Below are positions 12,400 to 21,081 of a DNA stretch of 64,000 nucleotides, piece after piece. The stretch covers positions 496,001 to 560,000 of the forward strand of contig NZ_BSSM01000002.1 in NCBI RefSeq assembly GCF_030269125.1, given 5' to 3'. Origin of the DNA: Streptomyces hygroscopicus subsp. hygroscopicus (GTDB taxonomy: Bacteria > Actinomycetota > Actinomycetes > Streptomycetales > Streptomycetaceae). A program made the translations under genes and the position numbers. The notes beneath the pieces are model-generated. The model searched no databases and was not told the origin of the DNA. It saw nothing but the letters and a program-made list of their open reading frames with translations. The stretch's first letter is position 1, and the number at the start of each line of letters is the position of its first letter.

Positions 12400-12630
12400 T
12401 CACTCCTCCCCGGAGTCCGCCTTCGGGGCGTCGTGCCACCGCGGATCGTTCTCCCACTCCAGGTTCCGCTCGGCCGCCAGCTCCATCGCCCGCTGCGCCT
12501 CCTGGCGCGAGGCGTACGGACCGAAGCGGTCCTTGCCCGGACAGTCCGGGCCCTCCTCGACCTTCTTGTGCTCCAGGCAGTAGTACCACTCACCCGGCTT
12601 GCCCGCGGTGCGCTTCTTGAACAGGGCCAT
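12400..12630 (-). CDS. conserved 76-residue hypothetical protein
   Basis: Small soluble protein starting [21 protein letters not shown]. It has two Cys residues ([18 protein letters not shown]) and a short [16 protein letters not shown] segment resembling the ligand-binding strand-helix of SPOR domains. The ATG at 12630 follows GAGGAG at a normal distance. The rest is highly charged and the C-terminus acidic. It lies divergent to methionine aminopeptidase. I recognise it only as a conserved actinobacterial hypothetical. Confidence 0.8.
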   Translation of the reverse strand: MALFKKRTAGKPGEWYYCLEHKKVEEGPDCPGKDRFGPYASRQEAQRAMELAAERNLEWENDPRWHDAPKADSGEE

Positions 12631-12680
12631 GGACCGCTCCTCTCGCCGACCAACGACATGTTCCCCCATGCCCGCTGGAA

Positions 12681-12693
12681 TAGACTCGCCGGC
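12681..12693 (+). promoter_or_regulatory. -10 element of a leaderless map promoter
   Basis: TAGACT (12681-12686) is followed by seven bases and then the map ATG at 12694. This spacing puts transcription start at or next to the A of the ATG, so the mRNA would lack a leader. No Shine-Dalgarno sequence is present, which agrees. No clear -35 is seen. Confidence 0.6.
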
Positions 12694-13551
12694 ATGTCTG
12701 GCCAGTCGCTGCTCGTACCGGGGGAACAGTCCCCCACCCGTTCCGTCCCGGGGAACATCCGTCGCCCCGAGTACGTCGGCAAGCCCGCGCCGACGCCGTA
12801 CACCGGGCCCGAGGTGCAGACCCCGGAGACCGTCGAGGCGATGCGGATCGCCGGCCGTATCGCCGCGCGGGCGATGGAGGAGGCCGCGAAGGTCATCGCG
12901 CCCGGGGTCACCACGGACCAGCTGGACAAGGTGGCGCACGAGTACATGTGCGACCACGGCGCCTACCCCTCCACGCTCGGCTACCGCGGCTTCCCCAAGT
13001 CCCTGTGCACCTCCGTCAACGAGGTCATCTGCCACGGCATCCCGGACTCGACGGTCCTCAGGGACGGCGACATCGTCAACCTGGACGTGACCGCGTACAT
13101 CGGCGGGGTGCACGGCGACAACAACGCCACCTACCTGGTCGGGGACGTGGACGAGGAGTCGCGGCTGCTCGTGGAGCGCACCCGGGAGGCGCTGAACCGG
13201 GCGATCAAGGCGGTCAGGCCCGGCCGGCAGATCAACATCATCGGCCGGGTCATCGAGTCGTACGCCAAGCGCTTCGGCTACGGCGTGGTGCGGGACTTCA
13301 CCGGGCACGGCATCAACACGTCGTTCCACTCCGGGCTGATCATCCCGCACTACGACAGCCCGCACGCCACCACGGTGATGCGGCCGGGCATGACCTTCAC
13401 CATCGAGCCGATGCTGACGCTGGGCACGCACGAGTACGACATGTGGGACGACGGCTGGACGGTCGTGACGAAGGACCGCAAGCGCACCGCGCAGTTCGAG
13501 CACACGCTCGTGGTCACGGACGACGGCGCGGACATCCTGACCCTCCCGTAA
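12694..13551 (+). CDS. map: type I methionine aminopeptidase
   Basis: Removes the N-terminal methionine from new proteins using a dinuclear metal centre. The 285-residue product carries all five ligands: D131 ([10 protein letters not shown]), D142 (GDNN), H205 ([12 protein letters not shown]), E238 (TIEPM) and E269 (QFEHT). The substrate-gating H114 is also present (ICHGIPD). The 40-residue N-terminal extension with a PEYVGKPAP motif marks the actinobacterial MetAP1c type, which lacks the zinc fingers of the eukaryotic enzyme. The start is set by the -10 just upstream. A strong terminator follows. Confidence 0.96.
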   Translation: MSGQSLLVPGEQSPTRSVPGNIRRPEYVGKPAPTPYTGPEVQTPETVEAMRIAGRIAARAMEEAAKVIAPGVTTDQLDKVAHEYMCDHGAYPSTLGYRGFPKSLCTSVNEVICHGIPDSTVLRDGDIVNLDVTAYIGGVHGDNNATYLVGDVDEESRLLVERTREALNRAIKAVRPGRQINIIGRVIESYAKRFGYGVVRDFTGHGINTSFHSGLIIPHYDSPHATTVMRPGMTFTIEPMLTLGTHEYDMWDDGWTVVTKDRKRTAQFEHTLVVTDDGADILTLP

Positions 13552-13570
13552 GCGCCGTACCAGCCCATGA

Positions 13571-13603
13571 GGGCCCACCTCCGACCCCGGGGTGGGCCCT
13601 TTT
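13571..13603 (+). terminator. Rho-independent terminator of map
   Basis: Stem GGGCCCACC/GGTGGGCCC (9 bp, 11-base loop) followed directly by TTTT, starting 20 bp after the map stop codon. Confidence 0.88.
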
Positions 13604-13633
13604 CGCGTGCCCGGACCCCCTCCTGATGTGTTT

Positions 13634-13662
13634 CCGACAGGTTGTCGGTAAACTTACCGACA
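13634..13662 (+). promoter_or_regulatory. overlapping palindromes before heme oxygenase
   Basis: The 20-bp palindrome TGTCGGTAAACTTACCGACA (13643-13662; perfect 9-bp arms, AC centre) overlaps a second one, CCGACAGGTTGTCGG (13634-13648). They lie 28 bp before the heme oxygenase start, where a promoter is expected. They do not match the DmdR iron box, so another regulator (heme, redox or metal) is implied by inference. Confidence 0.6.
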
Positions 13663-13689
13663 CCACGTCGGCAAACCCGGGAGTGTTCC

Positions 13690-14346
13690 ATGGAGCCGTT
13701 CTCGACGCTGATCCGCACCGCCACCCGCGCACAGCACACGGCGGCGGAGACCTCGACCTTCATGAGCGACCTGCTCGGCGGCCGGCTGGGCGTGGCGGCG
13801 TACGCGCGCTACACCGAGCAGCTGTGGTTCGTCTACGAGGCGCTGGAGAACACCGCCGGGGCGCTGGCCGCGGACCCGGTGGCGGGGCCGTTCCTGCGGC
13901 CGGAGCTGCGCAGGCTGCCCGCGCTGGAGCGGGACCTGGCGCATCTGCGCGGGCCCGGATGGCGGGAAGGACTCGGCGCCCTGCCCGAGACGCGGGCGTA
14001 CGCCGACCGGGTGCGCGCGTGCGCCGAGGAGTGGCCGGGCGGGTATGTCGCGCACCACTACACCCGGTATCTCGGCGACCTCTCCGGCGGCCAGGTCATC
14101 CGCGACCGCGCGGAGCGCACGTGGGGCTTCGGGAAGAAGGGCGACGGGGTGCGGTTCTACGTCTTCGACGAGATCGCCAACCCGGCCGCGTTCAAGCGCG
14201 GTTACCGCGAGCTGCTGGACCGGATACCGGCGGACGCGCTGGAGCGGCAGCGGATAGCGGTCGAGTGCGGGCGGGCCTTCGCGCTGAACACGGCCGTCTT
14301 CCGGGCGCTGGGCGAGGAGTTCCCGCTCGAACCCAGCGCCGCCTGA
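13690..14346 (+). CDS. hmuO: biliverdin-producing heme oxygenase
   Basis: Oxidatively opens heme to biliverdin, CO and Fe2+, releasing iron. The 218-residue all-helical protein has the proximal heme ligand H16 in TRAQHTAAE, the QLWFVYEALE helix, and the distal-helix motif YTRYLGDLSGGQVIRD whose glycines contact heme. Length matches HmuO of Corynebacterium. The ATG at 13690 follows GGGAG. It is preceded by a double palindrome and lies 1.6 kb before an iron-regulated efeOBU operon on the same strand, so this stretch forms an iron/heme block. No heme importer is adjacent. Confidence 0.93.
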   Translation: MEPFSTLIRTATRAQHTAAETSTFMSDLLGGRLGVAAYARYTEQLWFVYEALENTAGALAADPVAGPFLRPELRRLPALERDLAHLRGPGWREGLGALPETRAYADRVRACAEEWPGGYVAHHYTRYLGDLSGGQVIRDRAERTWGFGKKGDGVRFYVFDEIANPAAFKRGYRELLDRIPADALERQRIAVECGRAFALNTAVFRALGEEFPLEPSAA

Positions 14347-14353
14347 CGCCGGG

Positions 14354-14998
14354 TCAGCGCTCCAGGAACACCCGCCCGCCCAGCTCCACCCAGCCCTCCG
14401 GCTGCGGGGCGGTGAGGAGTTGGGAGCCCTTGCCCTGGGTGATGTTGAGGGCGCGGTCCAGCCGGGCCGTGAGCTGGAGCGCGGCCGCGCCCGTCGCCTC
14501 GTCCTCCTCGATGCCGTCGCCCCGGCCGGGGAAGGCACGGGCGCGCACCCGGCCGGCGGCCTCGTCCTCCCAGGCCCAGGCGTACACCCACTCACCGGGC
14601 GGCGGCACGTCGAGCGCGTCGACCTCGGCGGGGGTGGCGTACTGGCGCAGGGTGCGCGGCTCGGGCCACTCCGGGCGGGCCTCCACCCAGCAGAACTCGC
14701 CGTCCTGCCGGGCGCCCACCACCCCCGCGGGGACGACGAGTTCGGGGACGTCCAGCAGCCAGGCGGTGCCGACGCAGGGGTGCCCGGCGAACGGCAGCCG
14801 TACGGAGGGCGTGTAGATGTCGATCACGCCGCGCTCGGGGTCGTCCACGAACACGGTCTCGCTGAAGCCGAGTTTGGCGGCGAAAGCCTGCCGGTCGGCG
14901 CGCTCGGGCAGCGTGGAGCCGTCGCGGACGACGCCGAGTTCGTTGCCGTAGCCGCCATGCGGTGCGCAGAAGACGCGCAGTACGTCGTAGTCAGTCAC
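14354..14998 (-). CDS. short PhzF-family protein
   Basis: Predicted isomerase-like protein of the PhzF/diaminopimelate-epimerase fold. Family landmarks are GGYGNELGVV, KLGFSETVFV, RLPFAGHPCVGTAWLL and the C-terminal EDEATGAAALQLTARL. At 214 residues it is shorter than usual (260-300), but all landmarks occur in order, so it looks like a compact variant, not a truncation. The catalytic Glu of PhzF (in an E-GNP context) is not evident. The start is GTG at 14998, overlapping the end of the upstream gene by 8 bp. The substrate is unknown. Confidence 0.8.
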   Translation of the reverse strand: MTDYDVLRVFCAPHGGYGNELGVVRDGSTLPERADRQAFAAKLGFSETVFVDDPERGVIDIYTPSVRLPFAGHPCVGTAWLLDVPELVVPAGVVGARQDGEFCWVEARPEWPEPRTLRQYATPAEVDALDVPPPGEWVYAWAWEDEAAGRVRARAFPGRGDGIEEDEATGAAALQLTARLDRALNITQGKGSQLLTAPQPEGWVELGGRVFLER

Positions 14999-15851
14999 CG
15001 GGGAATTGAAACACCGCCCGCGCGGCGAGCGCGTCGAAGGCGGGGGCGCCGCCCGCCAGCGGCCAGGAACGCGTCCGCCCTTCGGACCAGGGCAGGGCGC
15101 GCAGGACGTCGTCGTACGCCCGCAGCCGTTCCGCCCGGCGCCGTTCGTCGCCGGGCTCGGTCCACACCCGCCGGCGCGCCTCGGCCACCTCGTCGGCCTG
15201 CCGGCGCCAGTCCTCCTCGTCCAGCAGCCGCGTGAGCACCACGCAGGGCGGGGTCAGCCCCTCTTCGAGCGCGGCGACCGCCCGGTCGTGGCCGTCGAGC
15301 AGCAGCCAGCCGTCCAGGGCGGTGACCCACCACAGCAGCACGGGCGCCAGCGTCCCCGCGCGGGCGTGCTTGCGGTAGGCCTTCACCCGCCCGGCGTCCG
15401 GCGGGGACAGCGGTCGCAGGGGTACGACGCCGTGCCAGCCCTCGGCCGACCAGTCGAGGTGGCAGGCGGGCCAGTCCCGGACGAAGTCCCGCCCGTGCCA
15501 GACGTAGGGCGGGAACACGTGGCGGACGCGGAGGCCCCAGCGAGCGTCGTGCAGGGGGCCGTCCGGCGCCTCCTCCAGCCGGCGCGCGTAGGCGTGCACC
15601 CAGGCGCCCGGGTCCCGCGTCAGCGCCGAGCGGACCGGCGGCAGCGGCGAGCGGTACCCGTCGTACCGGCACAGGCGCACCCCCTGGTTCCACTCCTCCA
15701 CCCGGCCGAGCAGCAGGATCCGCCGGCCCTGGCGCAGCAGCACGCGGCCGCCGTCGGCCACTTCGAACCGCAGGGGCGGCGGCCCCGGGCGGCCCCGCAC
15801 CCGCAGTACGACCGCCTCGGCCCCCGTCCGTTCCCTGTACGCCCTTTCCAC
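14991..15851 (-). CDS. hypothetical protein, about 286 residues
   Basis: I do not recognise a family. The product starts MERAYRERTGAEAVVLRVRG, is Arg- and Trp-rich and soluble, and contains VEEWNQGVRLCRYDGYRSPLPPVR, HVFPPYVWHGRDFVRDWPACHLDW and WWVTALDGWLLLDGHDRAVAALEEG. The last resembles the ParB-like DGHHR loop, but similarity is weak. The GTG at 15851 is chosen because GGGGAGGG lies about 9 bases upstream; an open frame continues further but enters the divergent iron box and efeO. It is coupled (8-bp overlap) to the PhzF-like gene. Confidence 0.68.
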   Translation of the reverse strand: MERAYRERTGAEAVVLRVRGRPGPPPLRFEVADGGRVLLRQGRRILLLGRVEEWNQGVRLCRYDGYRSPLPPVRSALTRDPGAWVHAYARRLEEAPDGPLHDARWGLRVRHVFPPYVWHGRDFVRDWPACHLDWSAEGWHGVVPLRPLSPPDAGRVKAYRKHARAGTLAPVLLWWVTALDGWLLLDGHDRAVAALEEGLTPPCVVLTRLLDEEDWRRQADEVAEARRRVWTEPGDERRRAERLRAYDDVLRALPWSEGRTRSWPLAGGAPAFDALAARAVFQFPGD

Positions 15852-15925
15852 GCCCGCGACCCTCCCCCTCGTGAGATCCGGATCACGACCCCCCAAGGGT
15901 ATGGGGAAGGTAAGCCTCAGGTAAC

Positions 15926-15944
15926 TTAGGGAAGCCTCACCAAA
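15926..15944 (+). promoter_or_regulatory. DmdR/IdeR-type iron box of the efe operon
   Basis: TTAGGGAAGCCTCACCAAA matches the streptomycete iron-box consensus TTAGGTTAGGCTCACCTAA at 15 of 19 positions. Overlapping half-sites (AAGGTAAGCCTCAGGTAA) lie just upstream at 15907-15924. It is 21 bp before the efeO start, where a bound repressor would block transcription in iron-rich cells. Confidence 0.85.
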
Positions 15945-15965
15945 CTGGATCTCCAGGGAGTCCGC

Positions 15966-17120
15966 ATGCGTGCCGTCCGTCCGACCGCCATCGCCGCCGT
16001 CACCGCGGCCGCACTGACCGTTCTCTCGGCCTGCACCGCCAAGAGCGAGGCCAAGGGCGGCGACGCCATCCAGGTCACCGCGGCCGACTCGACGTGCGAC
16101 ACCTCCGCCACGTCGGTCCCGGCCGGCCAGGTCACGCTGAAGATCGAGAACAAGGGATCGAAGGCCACCGAGGTGGAGATCCTGTTCCCGGACGACCGGA
16201 TCGTCTCCGAGAAGGAGAACATCGGCCCCGGCACCACGTACACGCTGACCGCCGAGGTGAAGGCGGGGTCGTACGAGATAGCCTGCCGCCCCGGCATGAA
16301 GGGCCACGGCGTCCGGCAGCGGCTCACCGTCACCGGTGGCTCCACGACGGCCGCGCGGGACCCGAGGCTCGACAAGGCGGTCGCCGAGTACCGGCAGTAC
16401 GTGCAGGCCCAGGCCGACGCCACCGTGCCGCTCGCGCGGAAGTTCGCCGACGCCGTCAAGGCGGGCGACCTCGACGCCGCGAAGAAGGCGTACGCCCCCT
16501 CGCGGCTCGGCTGGGAGCGCACCGAGCCGGTCGCCGAGTCCTTCGGTGACATCGACCCGAAGACCGACACCCGCGAGGACGGCCTGGAGAAGGGCCAGGA
16601 GTGGACCGGCTGGCACCGGCTCGAAAAGGCCCTGTGGGCCGACAGGAAGATCGGCGCCGAGGAGAAGACCCTCGCCGACCGGCTGGTGAGCGATCTGAAG
16701 GACTGGCAGGAGCGGGTCGGCGAGGCCGAGATCACCCCGACGTCCATGGCCAACGGCGCCAAGGAGCTGCTGGACGAGGTCGCCACCGGCAAGGTCACCG
16801 GCGAGGAGGACCGCTACGCGCACACCGACCTGGCCGACTTCCAGGGCAACGTCGAGGGCGCGCGGAAGTCGTACGAGCTGCTCAAGCCGGTCGCCGTGAA
16901 GAACGACCCGGCGCTCGCCAAGGAGCTGGACAAGCAGTTCGCCGCGCTCGACGGCGTGCTGGACGGCTACCGCTCGGACAAGACGTCGTACGGCTTCGTC
17001 TCCTACGACAAGGTCACCGAGGAGCAGCGCAAGGAGCTGTCGGACGCGGTGAACGCGCTCGCCGAGCCGCTGTCGAAGCTCGCCGCCGCGGTCGTGAAGC
17101 AGGCGGGGACGGAACGATGA
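15966..17120 (+). CDS. efeO: EfeO, iron-uptake lipoprotein (cupredoxin plus M75/imelysin)
   Basis: Extracytoplasmic component of the EfeUOB ferrous/ferric uptake system. The 384-residue product has a lipoprotein signal ending VLSAC (C23). A cupredoxin-like domain covers about 35-122 and includes ACRPGMKGHG. An imelysin/M75 domain covers about 130-380, with the metal motif HRLE (H217-E220) in GWHRLEKALW. GGGAG precedes the ATG. The stop overlaps the efeB start. The iron box at 15926-15944 indicates induction under iron limitation. Confidence 0.95.
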   Translation: MRAVRPTAIAAVTAAALTVLSACTAKSEAKGGDAIQVTAADSTCDTSATSVPAGQVTLKIENKGSKATEVEILFPDDRIVSEKENIGPGTTYTLTAEVKAGSYEIACRPGMKGHGVRQRLTVTGGSTTAARDPRLDKAVAEYRQYVQAQADATVPLARKFADAVKAGDLDAAKKAYAPSRLGWERTEPVAESFGDIDPKTDTREDGLEKGQEWTGWHRLEKALWADRKIGAEEKTLADRLVSDLKDWQERVGEAEITPTSMANGAKELLDEVATGKVTGEEDRYAHTDLADFQGNVEGARKSYELLKPVAVKNDPALAKELDKQFAALDGVLDGYRSDKTSYGFVSYDKVTEEQRKELSDAVNALAEPLSKLAAAVVKQAGTER

Positions 17121-18364
17121 CCGAGATTCAGGAGACCCGCCCCTCGCGCCGGGCGCTGATCGGCTGGGGCGGGGCCGGGATCGCGCTCGGGGCCGTGGCG
17201 GCCGGGGGCGCGGTGGCGCTGACGAACACGGGGTCCGGGGCGCCGGACGCGGCCGGGGCCGGGGGCGCGGTGGAGTTCCACGGCGCCCACCAGGCGGGCA
17301 TCGCCACCCCCGTGCAGGACCGGCTGCACTTCGCCGCGTTCGACGTGAAGACCGACGACCGCGAGGCGTTCGTCCAGCTCCTGAAGGACTGGACGGCGGC
17401 GGCCCGCCGGATGACCGCGGGCAGGACGGTCGGCGAGGGCGCCTACGGCGGGCTCGCCGAGGCCCCGCCGGACGACACCGGCGAGGCGCTGGGCCTCACG
17501 CCCTGCCGGCTGACCCTGACCATCGGCTTCGGACCGTCGCTGTTCGACAGGTTCGGCCTGCGCGGCAAACGGCCCGCGGCCCTCGTCGACCTGCCCGAGT
17601 TCCCCGGGGACAACCTGGAGAAGGCCCGCACCGGCGGGGACCTGTGCGTCCAGGCCTGCGCGGACGACCCGCAGGTCGCCGTGCACGCCATCCGCAACCT
17701 CGCCCGCATCGGCTTCGGCAAGGTCGCCGTGCGCTGGTCCCAGCTCGGCTTCGGCAAGACCTCCTCGACCACCCCGGACGCGCAGACCCCGCGCAACCTC
17801 TTCGGCTTCAAGGACGGCACCCGCAACATCGCGGGCACCGAGACCGACCGGCTGGAGAAGCACGTGTGGGTCGGCGACGGGGACGGACCGGACTGGATGA
17901 CCGGCGGGTCGTACCTCGTCGCCCGGCGCATCCGCATGAACATCGAGACCTGGGACCGTACGTCGCTCCAGGAGCAGGAGGACGTGTTCGGGCGGGACAA
18001 GCGCGAGGGCGCGCCGGTCGGGAAGGCGGGCGAGCACGACGAGCCGTTCCTGAAGGCGATGAAGCCCACCGCGCACGTGCGGCTCGCGCACCCGGACGCC
18101 AACGGCGGCATCACCATCCTGCGCCGCGGCTACTCCTTCACCGACGGCACCGACGGCCTCGGCCGCCTCGACGCGGGCCTGTTCTTCCTGGCCTACCAGC
18201 GCGACGTGCGCCACGGCTTCATCCCGCTCCAGCGCAGGCTGGCCGCGCACGACGCGCTCAACGAGTACGTCCAGCACGTGGGTTCGGCGGTCTTCGCGGT
18301 CCCGCCGGGCGTCCGGGACGCCGATGACTGGTGGGGCCGTTCACTGTTCTCGAAGGAGGCGTAG
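17117..18364 (+). CDS. efeB: EfeB, Tat-exported DyP-type heme peroxidase
   Basis: Dye-decolourising peroxidase that acts with EfeO and EfeU outside the membrane; proposed roles are iron oxidation or release of iron from heme. The 415-residue product starts with a twin-arginine signal (RPSRRALIGWGGAG, RR at 11-12). Family motifs are GFKDGTRN, with the catalytic Asp and Arg, and the proximal-heme region KPTAHVRLAHPDANGG. It overlaps efeO by 4 bp (ATGA) and is followed after 3 bp by efeU, so the operon is tightly coupled. Confidence 0.95.
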   Translation: MTEIQETRPSRRALIGWGGAGIALGAVAAGGAVALTNTGSGAPDAAGAGGAVEFHGAHQAGIATPVQDRLHFAAFDVKTDDREAFVQLLKDWTAAARRMTAGRTVGEGAYGGLAEAPPDDTGEALGLTPCRLTLTIGFGPSLFDRFGLRGKRPAALVDLPEFPGDNLEKARTGGDLCVQACADDPQVAVHAIRNLARIGFGKVAVRWSQLGFGKTSSTTPDAQTPRNLFGFKDGTRNIAGTETDRLEKHVWVGDGDGPDWMTGGSYLVARRIRMNIETWDRTSLQEQEDVFGRDKREGAPVGKAGEHDEPFLKAMKPTAHVRLAHPDANGGITILRRGYSFTDGTDGLGRLDAGLFFLAYQRDVRHGFIPLQRRLAAHDALNEYVQHVGSAVFAVPPGVRDADDWWGRSLFSKEA

Positions 18365-18367
18365 CCC

Positions 18368-19240
18368 GTGTTCTCCAACTACCTGATCGGCCTGCGGGAG
18401 GGGCTGGAGGCGTCGCTCGTCGTCTGCATCCTGATCGCGTACCTGGTCAAGACCGGCCGCCGGGACGCCCTTCGGCCCATCTGGACCGGCATCGGCATCG
18501 CGATCGCGCTGGCGCTGGGCTTCGGCTGCGCGCTCGAGTTCGGCTCCCAGGAAATGACGTTCCAGGCACAGGAGGCGCTCGGCGGCTCGCTGTCGATCCT
18601 CGCCGTGGCCCTGGTGACCTGGATGGTGTTCTGGATGCGGCGCACCGCCCGGTACCTGAAGTCGGAGCTGGGCGCCAAGCTGGACGCGGCGCTCGCGATG
18701 GGCACCGGCGCGCTGGTCGCCACGGCGTTCCTCGCGGTCGGCCGGGAGGGCCTGGAGACGGCGCTGTTCGTGTGGGCGTCGGTGCACGCGGCCAGCGACG
18801 GCACCCCGCGTCCGCTGATCGGCGTGGCCCTCGGCATCGCCACGGCGGTGCTGCTCGGCTGGCTGTTCTACCGGGGCGCGGTGCGCATCAACCTGGCGAA
18901 GTTCTTCACCTGGACCGGCGGCATGCTGGTGGTGGTCGCGGCGGGCGTGCTGGCGTACGGCTTCCACGACCTCCAGGAGGCGGGCTGGATCCCCGGCATC
19001 AACCACCTGGCCTTCGACATCAGCGGCACCATCGCGCCGGACAGCTGGTACGGCACCCTCCTCAAGGGCGTCCTCAACTTCCAGCCGGACCCGACGGTCG
19101 TCCAGATCACGGTGTGGGCGCTGTACCTGCTCCCGGTGCTCACGGTGTTCCTCGCCCCGGTAGGGTTCGCCTCCGGGAAGGGGAAGGTGAAGGAGCCCGA
19201 TGACCAGGGAACGCAGTCCTCGACGGCTTCGCCGGCGTGA
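18368..19240 (+). CDS. efeU: EfeU, FTR1-family iron permease
   Basis: Seven-helix inner-membrane iron permease (290 residues). The two REGLE iron-binding motifs of the FTR1 family are present: LREGLEASLVV near the N-terminus and GREGLETALFVW near residue 136. Hydrophobic segments span residues 1-270, then a charged tail. The GTG start at 18368 is 3 bp past the efeB stop, with AAGGAGG just inside efeB. Together with EfeO and EfeB it forms the uptake complex. The next gene begins 41 bp before its stop. Confidence 0.95.
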   Translation: MFSNYLIGLREGLEASLVVCILIAYLVKTGRRDALRPIWTGIGIAIALALGFGCALEFGSQEMTFQAQEALGGSLSILAVALVTWMVFWMRRTARYLKSELGAKLDAALAMGTGALVATAFLAVGREGLETALFVWASVHAASDGTPRPLIGVALGIATAVLLGWLFYRGAVRINLAKFFTWTGGMLVVVAAGVLAYGFHDLQEAGWIPGINHLAFDISGTIAPDSWYGTLLKGVLNFQPDPTVVQITVWALYLLPVLTVFLAPVGFASGKGKVKEPDDQGTQSSTASPA

Positions 19241-20192
19241 CCGGAACGCACTGGCGGCGGCGGCGCTGACCGCCTTGTCACTCACGGCGAGCGGGTGTGT
19301 GGTGGTGCACGGGGAGCGCGAGGTACTGCCCGGCGCCACCCGGGCGGAGGCCGCCAAGGCGCTGGCCGCGTTCACCGACGCGTACAACAAGGCCGACAAG
19401 GCGTACGACAGTTCGCTCGACGCGCCCTACGTCACCGGGCCGCTCGCCGACATCGACGCCGCCCGGCTGAAGGCGGGGCACGTCAACAGCCCCTCCGGCA
19501 ACGCGAGTCACGTCCCGCTGAAGCTGTCGGACGTCAGGATCACGATTCCGAAGAAGGCGGGCTGGCCCCGCTGGTTCCTCGCGGACGCGCGGGGCAACAA
19601 GGCCGGTGACTACCGCTGGCTGCTGGTGTTCACGCGGGCGGATCTGGGTGAGCGGTGGCGGGCGGCGTACCTGACGCTGGCGGCGCCGGGCACGGTGCCG
19701 CGGTTCAGGACGGACAAGGACGGGTGGGGCGAGGCGGTGCCCGCCTCCTCGTCGCGGCTGGCGGTCACGCCCGGCGACCTGAGCCGCTCCTACACCGACT
19801 ACCTGAAGAACGGCGGCACGTCGTTCGCCGACGGGCCGAACACGAGCCAGTTGCGCACCTACCGCCAGGGCCAGGCCCGCAAGCCGGGCCTCGTGCGCCA
19901 GTACATCGACCAGCCCCTGACCCGGGGCGACTACGCCCCGCTCGCCCTGCGCACGGCGGACGGCGGCGCGCTGGTCTTCTTCACCACCCACCACTACGAG
20001 AAGCAGACCGCCGCCGCGAACACGTCGGTACCGACCCCCAGCAAGGCCGTCCAGGCCCTCACGACGGGCGAGATCCACCAGTCGCTGACCCTGGAGTCCA
20101 TAGCCGACCAGGCGGCGCTGGACCCGGCGGGGAAGGGGACGGTGTCGATGGTGGGGCGGGTGCAGGGCGTCACGGGGGCGAAGGGCGAGTAG
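19200..20192 (+). CDS. predicted secreted lipoprotein, function unknown
   Basis: A 330-residue exported protein. A basic N-terminus (RRLRRRDR) and hydrophobic stretch end at ASGC, a likely lipobox. The mature part has no domain I can name. It contains WRAAYLTLAAPGTVPRFRTDKDGWGEAV and DYAPLALRTADGGALVFFTTHHYEKQT, which look like a beta-rich extracytoplasmic fold. AAGGAG precedes the ATG. It overlaps the end of efeU by 41 bp and so may be co-transcribed with efeOBU, but no iron-binding motif is evident. Confidence 0.8.
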   Translation: MTRERSPRRLRRRDRNALAAAALTALSLTASGCVVVHGEREVLPGATRAEAAKALAAFTDAYNKADKAYDSSLDAPYVTGPLADIDAARLKAGHVNSPSGNASHVPLKLSDVRITIPKKAGWPRWFLADARGNKAGDYRWLLVFTRADLGERWRAAYLTLAAPGTVPRFRTDKDGWGEAVPASSSRLAVTPGDLSRSYTDYLKNGGTSFADGPNTSQLRTYRQGQARKPGLVRQYIDQPLTRGDYAPLALRTADGGALVFFTTHHYEKQTAAANTSVPTPSKAVQALTTGEIHQSLTLESIADQAALDPAGKGTVSMVGRVQGVTGAKGE

Positions 20193-20243
20193 GCCGCCGG
20201 GGCTCGCCGTCCCCCGGGCCGGGCCGGTGGCGGCCGGCGGCCG

Positions 20244-20975
20244 TCAGTGGCGCAGGGGCCACGGCTGCTGGGGCGGAGCCTCGGAGGCGTGGCGGGCGCA
20301 GGCGTCGGTGAGCGCTTCCAGCAGGGTCAGCGGTTCCGGTAGCGGGTGCTCCGGGCCGCGCAGCCAGCGGACCCGCTGGTCGTCGTCGCCGGGGAGGCGG
20401 GCCGGGGGGACGAGGACGTAGGAGCCCCGGCAGTGCCAGCGCAGGCCCGGGTGCTCGGCCATCGTCTCGGGGTGGCAGTCCAGCTCGCAGGGCCACCACT
20501 CGTCCTCGTCCTCGGGGGTGCCGCGGGTGAGGGTGAAGAACAGCATCCGGCCGTCGTCGCTCTCGGCGACCGGCCCCACCTCGACGCCCTCCGCGAGCAG
20601 CCGCTCCAGCGCCTCCCGGCCTGCCCGCACGGGCACGTCCAGGACGTCGTGGACCATGCCGGTCGCGGTGATGAAGTTGGCCTGCGGCTGGTGCCGGGCC
20701 CACCGCTCGATCTGGGCGCGGTCGGTCGTGGACTGGGTCTGCCAGGCGAACGACACGGGGTGCCGGGCCGGGGTGGGACAGCCCACGCGGTCGCAGGAAC
20801 ACCGGTAACCGGGCGCGGGGTACGCGGCGGGCGCGAGCGGCAGCCCCGCGCCGGCGGCGGCGAGCAGCAGAGCCTCCCGACCGCCGTCGCCGGCGGCTTC
20901 CTTCGGGCGGCGTCCACGCAGCCACTGGGAGAGCTTGCCCTGCCGGCCGACCCGGCCGCCGAACGTCCCGCTCAT
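20244..20975 (-). CDS. bifunctional DNA primase/polymerase (prim-pol) N-terminal-like protein
   Basis: A 243-residue protein similar to the prim-pol domain proteins seen in actinomycetes and their plasmids. It shows LAAAGAGLPLAP, a Cys/His cluster CSCDRVGCPTPARHPV, the ERWARHQPQANFITATG core and ELDCHPETMAEHPGLRWHCRGSYVLVPP. Only the N-terminal-type domain is present; there is no helicase part, so it is a stand-alone form and its polymerase activity is uncertain. GAGGGGA stands before the ATG at 20975. No phage or plasmid genes surround it. Confidence 0.75.
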   Translation of the reverse strand: MSGTFGGRVGRQGKLSQWLRGRRPKEAAGDGGREALLLAAAGAGLPLAPAAYPAPGYRCSCDRVGCPTPARHPVSFAWQTQSTTDRAQIERWARHQPQANFITATGMVHDVLDVPVRAGREALERLLAEGVEVGPVAESDDGRMLFFTLTRGTPEDEDEWWPCELDCHPETMAEHPGLRWHCRGSYVLVPPARLPGDDDQRVRWLRGPEHPLPEPLTLLEALTDACARHASEAPPQQPWPLRH

Positions 20976-21081
20976 CTATCCCCTCGCCTCGCTGGTGTGC
21001 GGACAGCATGCCTCATGGTCCCACCTTCGTGCGCTTCGGGGGGCAGCAGGCGGATACGGGGGGATTCGGGAGAGACGTACC

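Noticed and set aside
20244..20975. Prim-pol-like gene as a mark of an integrated plasmid or phage
   Set aside because: No integrase, tRNA site, helicase or replication genes nearby; stand-alone copies occur in streptomycete cores.
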